Assembly: GCA_937868185.1 (NCBI GenBank)
Contig: CALMMG010000002.1
Location: forward strand, 1 to 64,000
Reading direction: 5' to 3'
Length of the DNA stretch: 64,000 nt
DNA from: an uncultured Pseudomonadota bacterium
GTDB taxonomy: Bacteria; Desulfobacterota; Desulfobulbia; Desulfobulbales; Desulfurivibrionaceae
Part shown: piece by piece, positions 18,774 through 26,445 of the stretch
Position numbering within the stretch: the first letter of the stretch is position 1
Layout: every line of letters starts with the position of its first letter
Notes under the pieces: generated by a model
Seen by the model: the letters and a program-made list of their open reading frames with translations, nothing else
What the model was told of the DNA's origin: nothing
Database searches by the model: none
Position numbers and translations under genes: made by a program

Positions 18774-19204
18774 GCGGCCAGCTCTGCCACGTTGCCGTTG
18801 AGGGAAACCTCCATGGCCCTGGCCGGGCATACGGACACACACAGGCCGCAGGCGGTACATTTCCCCTCGTCGAAGAGGACCGCCATGTCGGGCCGATGGA
18901 GAGAGAGCGCGCCAGTGGGGCAAACGCCGGTGCAGGCCCCGCACTGGTAGCATTTCTCATCATCGCGGCGGATATTCCCCGCCATGCTTTTCACCGACAC
19001 CCCCATTTCATTAAGATAGGCGATTCCCTTTTTGATATTGGCCTTGTGGCCGAGGAATTCGAGCACCATAACTCCTTCCTGCTGAAGCAGAATGGTGGCC
19101 TTGAGGATGTTGAATTCCAAGTCGTATTTTTTTACTAGATTGCTGATGATCGGCTGGTCGATGACTTCTTTGGGGAACTTCAGGACATAGATTCTGGTAT
19201 TCAT
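18770..19204 (-). CDS. NIL-domain 4Fe-4S ferredoxin (HcyF-like)
   Basis: A 144-residue protein. Residues 1-75 form a NIL domain (ferredoxin-like fold first seen in the methionine transporter MetN), and the C-terminal half has two [4Fe-4S] motifs, CYQCGACTGVCPTGALSL and CTACGLCVSVCP. This architecture matches the ferredoxin partner of the DUF39 aspartate-semialdehyde sulfurtransferase that makes homocysteine from sulfide in methanogens and sulfate reducers. The DUF39 partner is not in the window, so the role is inferred. It overlaps the upstream kinase stop by ATGA and lies convergent to the RACo-like gene. Confidence 0.82.
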   Translation of the reverse strand: MNTRIYVLKFPKEVIDQPIISNLVKKYDLEFNILKATILLQQEGVMVLEFLGHKANIKKGIAYLNEMGVSVKSMAGNIRRDDEKCYQCGACTGVCPTGALSLHRPDMAVLFDEGKCTACGLCVSVCPARAMEVSLNGNVAELAA

Positions 19205-19767
19205 GGCTGTGTCTCCAAATGGGCAGAAAGCTGTTGTAAAACAGTCTCCACCGGCAGGTCGGTTGACAGGGTTATGAGCTGATCCGTGGCAAGTTCCTTG
19301 GGTGCTTCGAACCGCTCTTTTTGTTTCAGATAGATTTCCCAGCGTCCATCCGACACCGCCAGCGGGTCGAGAGCCCTCTTGGTCATGCGGCGTTTCATTT
19401 CTTCCTCCGGACAGACACAGAGAATACAGTATAGCCGAACACCCAGACGCTGCGCAAGCATCCGAACCCGGTCGCGGTCGGCCTGCCGCTGGTACGAGGC
19501 ATCGAGCACCACGCCCCGGTCCTGGCGCAGAGCCTGCTCAGCTCGTTCGAGCAGGGCTGTATAGGTTTTGGCAGTGAACTCGCTGGTATAGATTCCCTGG
19601 TCAGCTATTTCCCGCTGGTGGGTCTGTGGTGCGAGTCCGGCCAATTCTTTGCGTACCACATCGGAGTTGTAATAGCTTAGGCCGTTCCGTTCGGCCCAGG
19701 CTTGGGCCACAGTGCTCTTGCCCGTAGCGATCAGGCCGAAAAAAATAAATAGTTCAGGCTGCGGCAT
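19201..19767 (-). CDS. P-loop kinase (COG0645-type), split from APH partner
   Basis: A 188-residue AAA/zeta-toxin-like kinase. Walker A is GLIATGKST (residues 11-19); the Asp of YYNSDVVRKEL and the VVLDASYQRQADRDRVR segment follow, with a lid Arg cluster EEEMKRRMTKRA. The start ATG 19765-19767 gives a short N terminus before the P-loop; the frame is open further upstream but overlaps the previous gene. In many proteobacteria this domain is the C-terminal half of a bifunctional 'aminoglycoside phosphotransferase/ATP-binding' protein; here it is a separate frame overlapping the APH-like gene by 14 bp. Substrate unknown. Confidence 0.8.
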   Translation of the reverse strand: MPQPELFIFFGLIATGKSTVAQAWAERNGLSYYNSDVVRKELAGLAPQTHQREIADQGIYTSEFTAKTYTALLERAEQALRQDRGVVLDASYQRQADRDRVRMLAQRLGVRLYCILCVCPEEEMKRRMTKRALDPLAVSDGRWEIYLKQKERFEAPKELATDQLITLSTDLPVETVLQQLSAHLETQP

Positions 19768-20767
19768 AGCGTTCAGCCAGGGCGAAATATTTTTTAGCCA
19801 GGGCCAGGCAGTTCTCGGTGGTGGCCGGATCAACCTCAGGAGCATGGGCGGTGAAAAGGCCTATCTTGCCACGCACATAGGCGCGATAGCATTTGTAAAA
19901 GTTGAGCATGGGAAGCAGGGTGGTGTCGCCTGCTTCCTGGCAAAATTTTTCAATAAAATAGTCGGAGAGTTCGGGAAGGCCATGGAAGTCGAGGTCCATG
20001 GCCAGAAAGGCCACGTCGCTTGCCACATCGCAATAGCGGAAGCGCTGGTTAAACTCGATGCAATCGTAGATGTAGATCTCATCGGCCAGGCAGATGTTGG
20101 CGGAATATAGATCGCCATGGCAGTCGCGAATCCGGCCCGTTTTGATGCGTTTGGCAAAAAGCTCTTCGTTGCCAAGAAAAGCGCGGGCGTAATCGTTGAT
20201 TACCTCGAACTGCTCCCGGCTCAGGGCAGCGCAACCGATGAAGCCTTGGGTCTGTTCAAAATTCTCCAGCACATTGACGCTTACAGCCTGGGCGGTGCCG
20301 AATTTTTCAATGGCAGGGCTACTCTCGGCTTTGGCGTAAAAAGGAACCAGGATAGAGATGATCCGGTCAAGGGTTTCTTTATTGAGCCCGCCTTGAGCGA
20401 TGACCTTGGCCATCATCCGTTCTTCCGGCATCCGCGCCATCTTCACTGCGTATTCCACTGGGGTGCCCGGACCATCCAGAGTAATCCCCCCGCTTTGCTC
20501 GGTGATCCCCACGAGGCCAAGATAAAGGGAAGGACATAACCGTCGGTTTAAGACAAGTTCCTCTTCGCAGAAATGTTTGCGCTTTTCCAGGGTGGTGAAG
20601 TTGAGAAAGCCGAAGTCCACAGGTTTCTTGATCTTATAGACAAAGTCGCCGGCCAGCAGCACATAGGAAATATGGGTTTGCACCAGGGTTATTTCGGGGG
20701 CGGGATGGGGATATACTTCAGGTTTAAGCAGAGCCTGGATAAATGACGGCAGGGTTGAATCAGCCAT
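19754..20767 (-). CDS. Aminoglycoside phosphotransferase-like kinase
   Basis: A 337-aa protein with the choline/aminoglycoside-kinase fold. The Brenner-type catalytic motif CHGDLYSANI is at 216-225 (His217, Asp219) and the metal-binding Asp235 is in YDCIEFN. The N-lobe has YVLLAGDFVYKIKKPVDFGFLNF with the ATP-binding lysines. GGAGG eight bases before ATG 20767 sets the start, although the frame is open to 20818. It corresponds to the N-terminal half of the COG2187-COG0645 fusion. Despite the name there is no evidence for antibiotic resistance. It heads the unit APH-kinase-NIL ferredoxin. Confidence 0.82.
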   Translation of the reverse strand: MADSTLPSFIQALLKPEVYPHPAPEITLVQTHISYVLLAGDFVYKIKKPVDFGFLNFTTLEKRKHFCEEELVLNRRLCPSLYLGLVGITEQSGGITLDGPGTPVEYAVKMARMPEERMMAKVIAQGGLNKETLDRIISILVPFYAKAESSPAIEKFGTAQAVSVNVLENFEQTQGFIGCAALSREQFEVINDYARAFLGNEELFAKRIKTGRIRDCHGDLYSANICLADEIYIYDCIEFNQRFRYCDVASDVAFLAMDLDFHGLPELSDYFIEKFCQEAGDTTLLPMLNFYKCYRAYVRGKIGLFTAHAPEVDPATTENCLALAKKYFALAERYAAA

Positions 20768-21016
20768 GAAAGCCTCCGGGGTAGGTCTTGTAACGCCAAG
20801 ATTCGGCAGAAATATCAAATAGACAGCAGCACAATAAAGGGATTGATCATAACAGAATCATTGCTTTCCGTAAACCACGGAGAAATGGGGGGGATAGGCG
20901 GTTGCAGTCCAGAGGTGACGAGGGCTTTTTGAAAATAGGCCTCATATTTTCTTCGGACAATGCCGAGAAGAAAGGTGAAAGCATTAGTAGCCAACCATCC
21001 GACAAGGAAGGGAAAA

Positions 21017-21394
21017 ATGATCGAGTTGAACAGAGAGATTCTCATCGTGGATGATACGGCGGTGCTCCGCAATATCATGAAGATGCAGCTGCAACGGATG
21101 GGTTTTCTACAAATTTATGAGGCTCAGGATGGCCGTGAGGCCATGAAAATTCTGCACGCCCAGAAGATTGATCTAGTTATCTCCGATTGGAACATGCCGG
21201 TGATGAACGGGTTTGAACTGCTCCGGGAAATACGCGCCAGCGAGATTTTCAAAGAGATCCCTTTCATTATGGTGACGGCGGAGGCCACTCAAGCCAGGAT
21301 CAGCATGGCCTTGCAGCTCAAGGTGGATGAGTTGATTTTGAAGCCCTTCACCCTGGAGATTCTCGAACGTAAAATTCTCCGGGGCATTCAATGA
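21017..21394 (+). CDS. Single-domain CheY-like response regulator
   Basis: A 125-residue stand-alone receiver domain: acid pocket Asp12-Asp13 (LIVDDTAVLR), phospho-accepting Asp57 (VISDWNMPVMNG), switch Thr87 (IMVTAEA) and Lys109 (ELILKPF). Aromatic positions and the DWNMP motif resemble true CheY. AAGGAAGGGAAAA precedes ATG 21017, favouring it over the upstream in-frame ATG at 20960. No kinase or output gene is adjacent, so the partner must be elsewhere. Its end overlaps the convergent DUF309 gene by seven bases. Confidence 0.9.
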   Translation: MIELNREILIVDDTAVLRNIMKMQLQRMGFLQIYEAQDGREAMKILHAQKIDLVISDWNMPVMNGFELLREIRASEIFKEIPFIMVTAEATQARISMALQLKVDELILKPFTLEILERKILRGIQ

Positions 21395-21939
21395 GACAGG
21401 CCATGCCGCAAGAGTTTCGGCGGGATAGGGTCCAGAGTGCGTAAGCTCTCGAGAAGTGCATCCAGATCAAAACCGGTGCAGATTTGCCGGTTTTTTTCCA
21501 GGGCCGCTATGGCCCGCCCGGCCATTTTGGCTCCGGCCTCGAAATAGCCATACTCCCCCTTGATATAAAAGCCCGCCGCCCGGATCATGGCCTGGAGCAT
21601 CTCTTTTTCCGCGCCACGCGCTTCATGCCATGCCTGCTCTAAAATTTCGTGGACCTCGAAAAAAAGCCCCAAATCCCAAAATACCAGCGCTCTTGCCAGA
21701 GCATCACCGGCAGCGGTGCGGCTGATTATCTCAAGACCCTTGGCGTATCCTGCCAGTCGCCTCTCTATATAAGTGACATAGGGCGCAGGCAGATTCGTTT
21801 GTAGATACCGTGCGGCAACGGCCTGGACTGGGGCAAGATCGTTTTGGGCTAAGGCTAGAGGTAAAGCTGCGGAAAGTTCATTTCTGATATCGCGGCTGAG
21901 GCGATCCTGAAACGGTTCAAAACAACGAGGAATGGTCAT
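21388..21939 (-). CDS. DUF309 family protein
   Basis: A 183-residue helical protein. The central segment FWDLGLFFEVHEILEQAWHE followed by EMLQAMIRAAGFYIKGEYG carries the HE-x2-LE-x2-W signature of DUF309, a putative metal-binding helical bundle of unknown function. No signal peptide. It lies 11 bp after the small membrane protein gene on the same strand and may share its transcript. Confidence 0.75.
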   Translation of the reverse strand: MTIPRCFEPFQDRLSRDIRNELSAALPLALAQNDLAPVQAVAARYLQTNLPAPYVTYIERRLAGYAKGLEIISRTAAGDALARALVFWDLGLFFEVHEILEQAWHEARGAEKEMLQAMIRAAGFYIKGEYGYFEAGAKMAGRAIAALEKNRQICTGFDLDALLESLRTLDPIPPKLLRHGLSH

Positions 21940-21950
21940 AACCTAGGCAA

Positions 21951-22454
21951 TTATTTATAGAGTTCCGGGTAGAGTTTTTTGAGACAATCCGGGCAGATGC
22001 TGTGGGTGAAATCGGCCGATGTTTTGGCGGAGATAAATTTCTCAACGCTCGTCCATGAGGCCGGGTCATGGGGGTCGCCCTCAGCGTTGCGGATTTTTTT
22101 GCAGGAGGCACAGATGGGCAACAACCCCTGCAGAGTATTTTTTATCTCAAGCAGCATTCTGGTTTGGATGTGAAGACCAAGGAGGACGAAGAGGGCGCCA
22201 AAGAGAAAGACAAGGGCAACAAGGAGATCGCCGAAAAAATGAAGGCCAAAGAAAAAGACCCCGGCCACCACACAGTAACCCAGGAGGAAAAAAAACATCA
22301 GCCCGCGGTGGAGGCGCAAGGAGCGGATGATCTCCGCTTTGCTGCGCTCAGGAATAAAGGGGGCGAGGACGAGTAGTTCCCTCGCCTTGACAAGGCTGAA
22401 GAGCATGACAATCGCTCCGGTTAGGATCATGACGATGCTCAGCATGTGCGACAT
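21951..22454 (-). CDS. Small membrane protein with C-terminal CxxC/CxxC tail domain
   Basis: A 167-residue protein with about three membrane helices (residues 5-23, 52-72 and 76-97), then a cytoplasmic tail. The tail LPICASCKKIRN...HSICPDCLKKLYPELYK (Cys115, Cys118, Cys154, Cys157) is the short zinc-type module that usually ends PAS-containing sensor kinases and hybrid response regulators, yet no sensor or kinase domain is present. It may be a membrane adapter for a signalling pathway. Function unknown. Confidence 0.6.
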   Translation of the reverse strand: MSHMLSIVMILTGAIVMLFSLVKARELLVLAPFIPERSKAEIIRSLRLHRGLMFFFLLGYCVVAGVFFFGLHFFGDLLVALVFLFGALFVLLGLHIQTRMLLEIKNTLQGLLPICASCKKIRNAEGDPHDPASWTSVEKFISAKTSADFTHSICPDCLKKLYPELYK

Positions 22455-22510
22455 TGTGGTGGTGCTCCTTAGGATTCAGACTATGAGCTTTAAATATAGG
22501 CATTTTTTAT

Positions 22511-23728
22511 TCAGGAAGCCATTCTTTTTCTAAAGAGGCCGAGGTTTTCGCAGGCTGCAGGAGCTGGATCCAAAGTAAGGGTGATGAGGCTGTTTGGGTT
22601 TGCCTGGGTGAGTTCTCCGTCCTTGCCGGTGAGACAGAGCACGGTGTGGTCGGTGTTGTTAAGGCCGCGGCCAAGGTATTCGAGGCGATCGCCCACCCTG
22701 ATGGGGTTGCGGGTCTCAATAATCGGCTGGGGGCCAGCCTGCCGGATGATACCCACCGGGGCATAGTCGTAGCTGATCAGGGGTCCGTTGTAGAGCATGT
22801 CGGCGGCGGTGGGCAGCTGATCGAAGAAATTTTCCGTGTAGCCCCGGGAACCGATTTTTAGCAGCTCTTCCCGGAAGGTTTCAGGCAGGGTGGCGTCAAA
22901 TCCCTGCGTAGCCCAGTAGTTGAGGGCTGCCCGGTAGAGGCGGGTTATAGCTCCGACGTAGTAAACGCTTTTCATCCTTCCTTCGATTTTGAGGCTGTCG
23001 GCCCCGGCCTGGATCAGCTCGGGCAACCGGTTGAGCAGACAGAGATCCTTGGCGTTGAAGATATAGGTGCCGCGGCTGTCTTCTTCTACTGGGAAGAACT
23101 GACCCGGCCGTTTTTCTTCTTCTAGGCGGTAGTGGTAGCGGCAGGGATGGGCGCAGTTGCCCTGATTGGCGTCACGGCCGGTGAGGTACAGGCTGAGGAG
23201 GCAACGGCCTGAGTAAGAGATGCACAGTGCCCCATGCACAAAGATCTCCAGCTCCGTCTCGGTGGCCTGGCGGATTTGGGTGATTTCGGCCAAAGAAAGC
23301 TCGCGGGCTAGATTGAGCCGCTTGACCCCTTGGCCGGCCCAGAAACGGACGGACTCGAGGTTGGTGACATTGGCCTGGGTGCTGAGATGGATCGGCAATT
23401 CCGGCACTATCCGCCGGGCCACCGCAAGGATGCCCGGGTCGGAGATGATCAGGCCGTCTACTTGCGCCTCGCGTAGACTGGCCAGATAATCGGGCAGTTC
23501 GGCCAGATCGTCATTGTGGGCAAAGATGTTGAGGGTGGTGTATACTTTAACACCGCGCTCGTGGGCATAGGTCACGGCGTGTCCGATTTCCTCTTCGCCG
23601 AAATTGGTGGCATGGGCCCTGAGGCTGAATTTTTTGCCACCAAGATAGACGGCGTCGGCACCATAGTGGATGGCGGTCTGCATTTTTTCAAAATTGCCTG
23701 CGGGGGCAAGAAGTTCCGGAAGTTTCAT
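22511..23728 (-). CDS. U32-family protein (TrhP/YegQ-like tRNA hydroxylation)
   Basis: Peptidase family U32 protein. Members are now linked to prephenate-dependent hydroxylation of tRNA U34 or 23S rRNA rather than proteolysis. The N terminus MKLPELLAPAGNFEKMQTAI, the YGADAVYLGG barrel strand and the cysteine cluster GRCLLSLYLTGRDANQGNCA with CRYHY are family marks. The start is ATG 23728, the first position matching the conserved N terminus (405 aa); the longer open frame to 23890 would run into mnmA. TrhP versus RlhA assignment is by overall style and length only. Confidence 0.82.
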   Translation of the reverse strand: MKLPELLAPAGNFEKMQTAIHYGADAVYLGGKKFSLRAHATNFGEEEIGHAVTYAHERGVKVYTTLNIFAHNDDLAELPDYLASLREAQVDGLIISDPGILAVARRIVPELPIHLSTQANVTNLESVRFWAGQGVKRLNLARELSLAEITQIRQATETELEIFVHGALCISYSGRCLLSLYLTGRDANQGNCAHPCRYHYRLEEEKRPGQFFPVEEDSRGTYIFNAKDLCLLNRLPELIQAGADSLKIEGRMKSVYYVGAITRLYRAALNYWATQGFDATLPETFREELLKIGSRGYTENFFDQLPTAADMLYNGPLISYDYAPVGIIRQAGPQPIIETRNPIRVGDRLEYLGRGLNNTDHTVLCLTGKDGELTQANPNSLITLTLDPAPAACENLGLFRKRMAS

Positions 23729-23756
23729 CGACAAGCCTTTTCGTGCTGGGGATCGG

Positions 23757-24824
23757 ATGGCAGAACGTTTCGAGACGACTATACACCAAAAAAAGATTGC
23801 TGTCGCCATGAGCGGGGGGGTGGATTCCTCGGTGGCCGCGGCTCTGTTGCAAAGGCAAGGGGCGCAGGTGCAGGGCATTTTTATGGCCATGGCCCAGCCC
23901 GATTTGGCGGAGCAGTTGCAGCGGGTCAGGGCGGTGGCCGATTTTTTACAGATTCCCCTGACCGTGGTGGATCTAGCGGAACCCTTTGGGCGAGAGGTGG
24001 TGGACTATTTCTGCGCCAGCTATTTTGCCGGAAAAACCCCTAACCCCTGCGTGGTCTGTAACCGAACTATCAAATGTGGTCGCCTGCTGGATCAGGTGCG
24101 GGATGATCTTGGCGTAGCGCTGCTTGCCACCGGTCATTATGCCCGGATCAGTGGGGATGAAACCACCGGATATCGGCTGCTGACAGGCGTTGATCCCAAA
24201 AAGGATCAGTCCTATTTCCTCGCTCTTCTTAGCCAGTCGCAGTTGGTGCACCTCTGTTTTCCCTTGGGTGGCTTGCGGAAAGAAGAAGTCTACGACTTTG
24301 CTGCCGAATTTGGTCTGTCTTTCCGGGATACGGCAGAGAGCCAGGATATCTGTTTTCTCAAAAACCAGTCGGTGGGGGAGTTTCTCGCCTCTCATTCTCC
24401 GGGGCAAGAGCGGCCTGGCCCCATAAAGAGCCTGCAGGGCGAGGAACTCGGGCTCCATGCAGGGATTCATCACTACACCATCGGCCAGCGCCGGGGGTTG
24501 GGATTGCCGGATGCCACCCCCTGGTATGTGGTTGGGCTTGATCCGGAGCGGGACGCGGTGCTGGTCGGAAAGGACGCGGATCTCTGGCAGCAGGAAGTGT
24601 GGTTGCCTGCCGTGCATTGGCTGAGCGGTCAGCCCCCATCCTTACCCCGCGTGTGCGAGGTAAAAATTCGCTCCCGGCACCCAGCCTGTAAGGCTGAGAT
24701 CGCTCGGTATGATGGCGGGGTGTTAATAACCTTCGCCCAGCCCCAGCGGGCGGTGACGCCGGGTCAGTTTGCGGTTTTTTATGAAACTGAGGCGGTTCTC
24801 GGCTGCGGAGAAATTGCGAAATAA
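23757..24824 (+). CDS. mnmA: tRNA 2-thiouridylase MnmA
   Basis: Adds sulfur to U34 of tRNA-Glu, -Gln and -Lys. PP-loop AMSGGVDSSVAAAL (residues 18-30), first catalytic Cys in NPCVVCNRTIK, second in SQDICFLKN, and the ATGHYARI and HYTIGQRRGLG segments are all diagnostic. The 356-aa form from ATG 23757 fits the family; the frame is open to 23670 but that part overlaps the U32 coding region. Only 28 bp separate the two divergent start codons, and both proteins may act on the same tRNA wobble base. Confidence 0.95.
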   Translation: MAERFETTIHQKKIAVAMSGGVDSSVAAALLQRQGAQVQGIFMAMAQPDLAEQLQRVRAVADFLQIPLTVVDLAEPFGREVVDYFCASYFAGKTPNPCVVCNRTIKCGRLLDQVRDDLGVALLATGHYARISGDETTGYRLLTGVDPKKDQSYFLALLSQSQLVHLCFPLGGLRKEEVYDFAAEFGLSFRDTAESQDICFLKNQSVGEFLASHSPGQERPGPIKSLQGEELGLHAGIHHYTIGQRRGLGLPDATPWYVVGLDPERDAVLVGKDADLWQQEVWLPAVHWLSGQPPSLPRVCEVKIRSRHPACKAEIARYDGGVLITFAQPQRAVTPGQFAVFYETEAVLGCGEIAK

Positions 24825-24951
24825 CGCGAAATTTGTGTTTGGCAGGTGCAGCGGAAAAACGATACACTGATCAGGATGCCGCGTTTGCCAAGCCCTTGTC
24901 TCCCAAGAGCAGCAAATATTTCTGATCACCTGGATCCCGCCAAGGAGCATT

Positions 24952-26388
24952 ATGAACCCATTCATTTCCAAGACCAAGATTGTGGCCACCCTGGGTCCGG
25001 CCTCTTTTTCGGCGTCTGTGCAACGCCGCCTGATGGCTGCTGGGGTTGATGGCTTTCGCCTAAATCTGTCCCATGGAGACCTTGAGGAACATGCCGGGGT
25101 GATCGCCAGTCTGCGGAAAATCAGTGGGGAAATGGGCCGACCAGTGGCCATTGTCGTTGATCTGCCCGGGCCGAAGATGCGGCTGGGCAAGGTGCTCAAG
25201 CCGATCACTGTGCGTAGGGGGGCCAAGGTTCGCTTTGTCCCGGAAGGGGTTGCTCGTCCGGGGCCGGGCATTTTTCTGCCCCATGAAATTTCCGGCCTGG
25301 CCCAAGGGTTGCGGCCAGGCTCTATCATCTTTGTCGGCGACGGCATGATGCAGTTTAAGGTCAAATCTATCCAGGGGGAGATCGTCGAAACCGAAGCCCT
25401 GGTGGCCGGGGTTGTCCGTTCCAACAAAGGCGTTAATATCCCCGGCTATAATGCGCCGTCCGGGGTGCTCACCGAGGAGGATAAACGCGGCATCACCTTT
25501 GCCATCAAGCACAAGGCGGATGTGATCTGCATCTCCTTCGTCGGCAGCCCGGAGGACATGCTGGCTGCCCGCGCTCTTTTGCCGAAAACAGGGAACTACC
25601 ATCCCTGTCTGTTGGCCAAGATTGAACGAAGGCAGGCGGTTGCCCATCTGGACGCGATTTTGGCGGTGGCTGACGCGGTGATGGTGGCCCGGGGCGATCT
25701 TGGCATCGAGCTTCCCATTGAGGAGATTCCGGGCCTTCAGAAGGACATCATCCATCGGGCCAACCTGGCGGCAAAGCCGGTTATCGTGGCCACCCAGATG
25801 ATGCTGTCCATGGTGGACAACGCCCGGCCTACCCGGGCAGAGGTCACCGACGTGGCCAACGCCATCCTCGATGGGGCCGATGCCATCATGTTCTCCGAGG
25901 AGACTGCCATCGGTCATGATCCGGCGGCGGTGGTCCGTATTGCCAAAAAAATTGCCCGTCAGACTGAAAAGCGGTTGGTCAAGAGCGGAGCCATTGCCTT
26001 GGAGGTCCGGGCAGCGATCCGCTCCGAAGACAGCATCGACGACCTGGTCAGCAGCGCTGCCTGCGATGTTCTGGAGAACCGGACGGTGGACTTGGCTGTA
26101 ACCCCGACGGCCACCGGCACCACGGCCCGGCGCATTGCCAGGCTGCGGCCGCGGCCCTGGATTGTGGCGATCACCGACAATCCCACCGCCCGCAATATCC
26201 TTGCCCTTTCCTCTGGGGTTTTTCCCTTGGTGGTACCGTCCGTTGCTCTTTCGGACTTCGAATTGGCCAAGCGGATTAAGGACGCCGGCCTGCTTCGACC
26301 CGGGACGCGGCGGCTGGTGATCACTGCCGGCACCCTGTTGGGGGTGGCAGGAACCACTAACAGCTTGAAGATTATCGATGTTTTCTGA
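24952..26388 (+). CDS. pyk: Pyruvate kinase
   Basis: Transfers phosphate from phosphoenolpyruvate to ADP. The N-terminal KTKIVATLGPAS and FRLNLSHG, the K+/Mg2+ site VMVARGDLGIELPIEEIP and the ATQMMLSMVDNARPTRAEV loop are all intact. The 478-aa length is normal. AAGGAGCATT precedes the ATG. It lies 127 bp after mnmA and 57 bp before mtaB, on the same strand. Confidence 0.96.
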   Translation: MNPFISKTKIVATLGPASFSASVQRRLMAAGVDGFRLNLSHGDLEEHAGVIASLRKISGEMGRPVAIVVDLPGPKMRLGKVLKPITVRRGAKVRFVPEGVARPGPGIFLPHEISGLAQGLRPGSIIFVGDGMMQFKVKSIQGEIVETEALVAGVVRSNKGVNIPGYNAPSGVLTEEDKRGITFAIKHKADVICISFVGSPEDMLAARALLPKTGNYHPCLLAKIERRQAVAHLDAILAVADAVMVARGDLGIELPIEEIPGLQKDIIHRANLAAKPVIVATQMMLSMVDNARPTRAEVTDVANAILDGADAIMFSEETAIGHDPAAVVRIAKKIARQTEKRLVKSGAIALEVRAAIRSEDSIDDLVSSAACDVLENRTVDLAVTPTATGTTARRIARLRPRPWIVAITDNPTARNILALSSGVFPLVVPSVALSDFELAKRIKDAGLLRPGTRRLVITAGTLLGVAGTTNSLKIIDVF

Positions 26389-26445
26389 ACACCGGAAGTC
26401 AGGTGTGGTGTTGCAACTCAGTGGTAAAAAAGGTATGGCACAGGC

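Noticed and set aside
20815..21078. Minus-strand open frame with a hydrophobic stretch between the APH-like gene and the receiver
   Set aside because: Overlaps the receiver's 5' end on the opposite strand and lacks a ribosome-binding site; hydrophobicity alone is not support.
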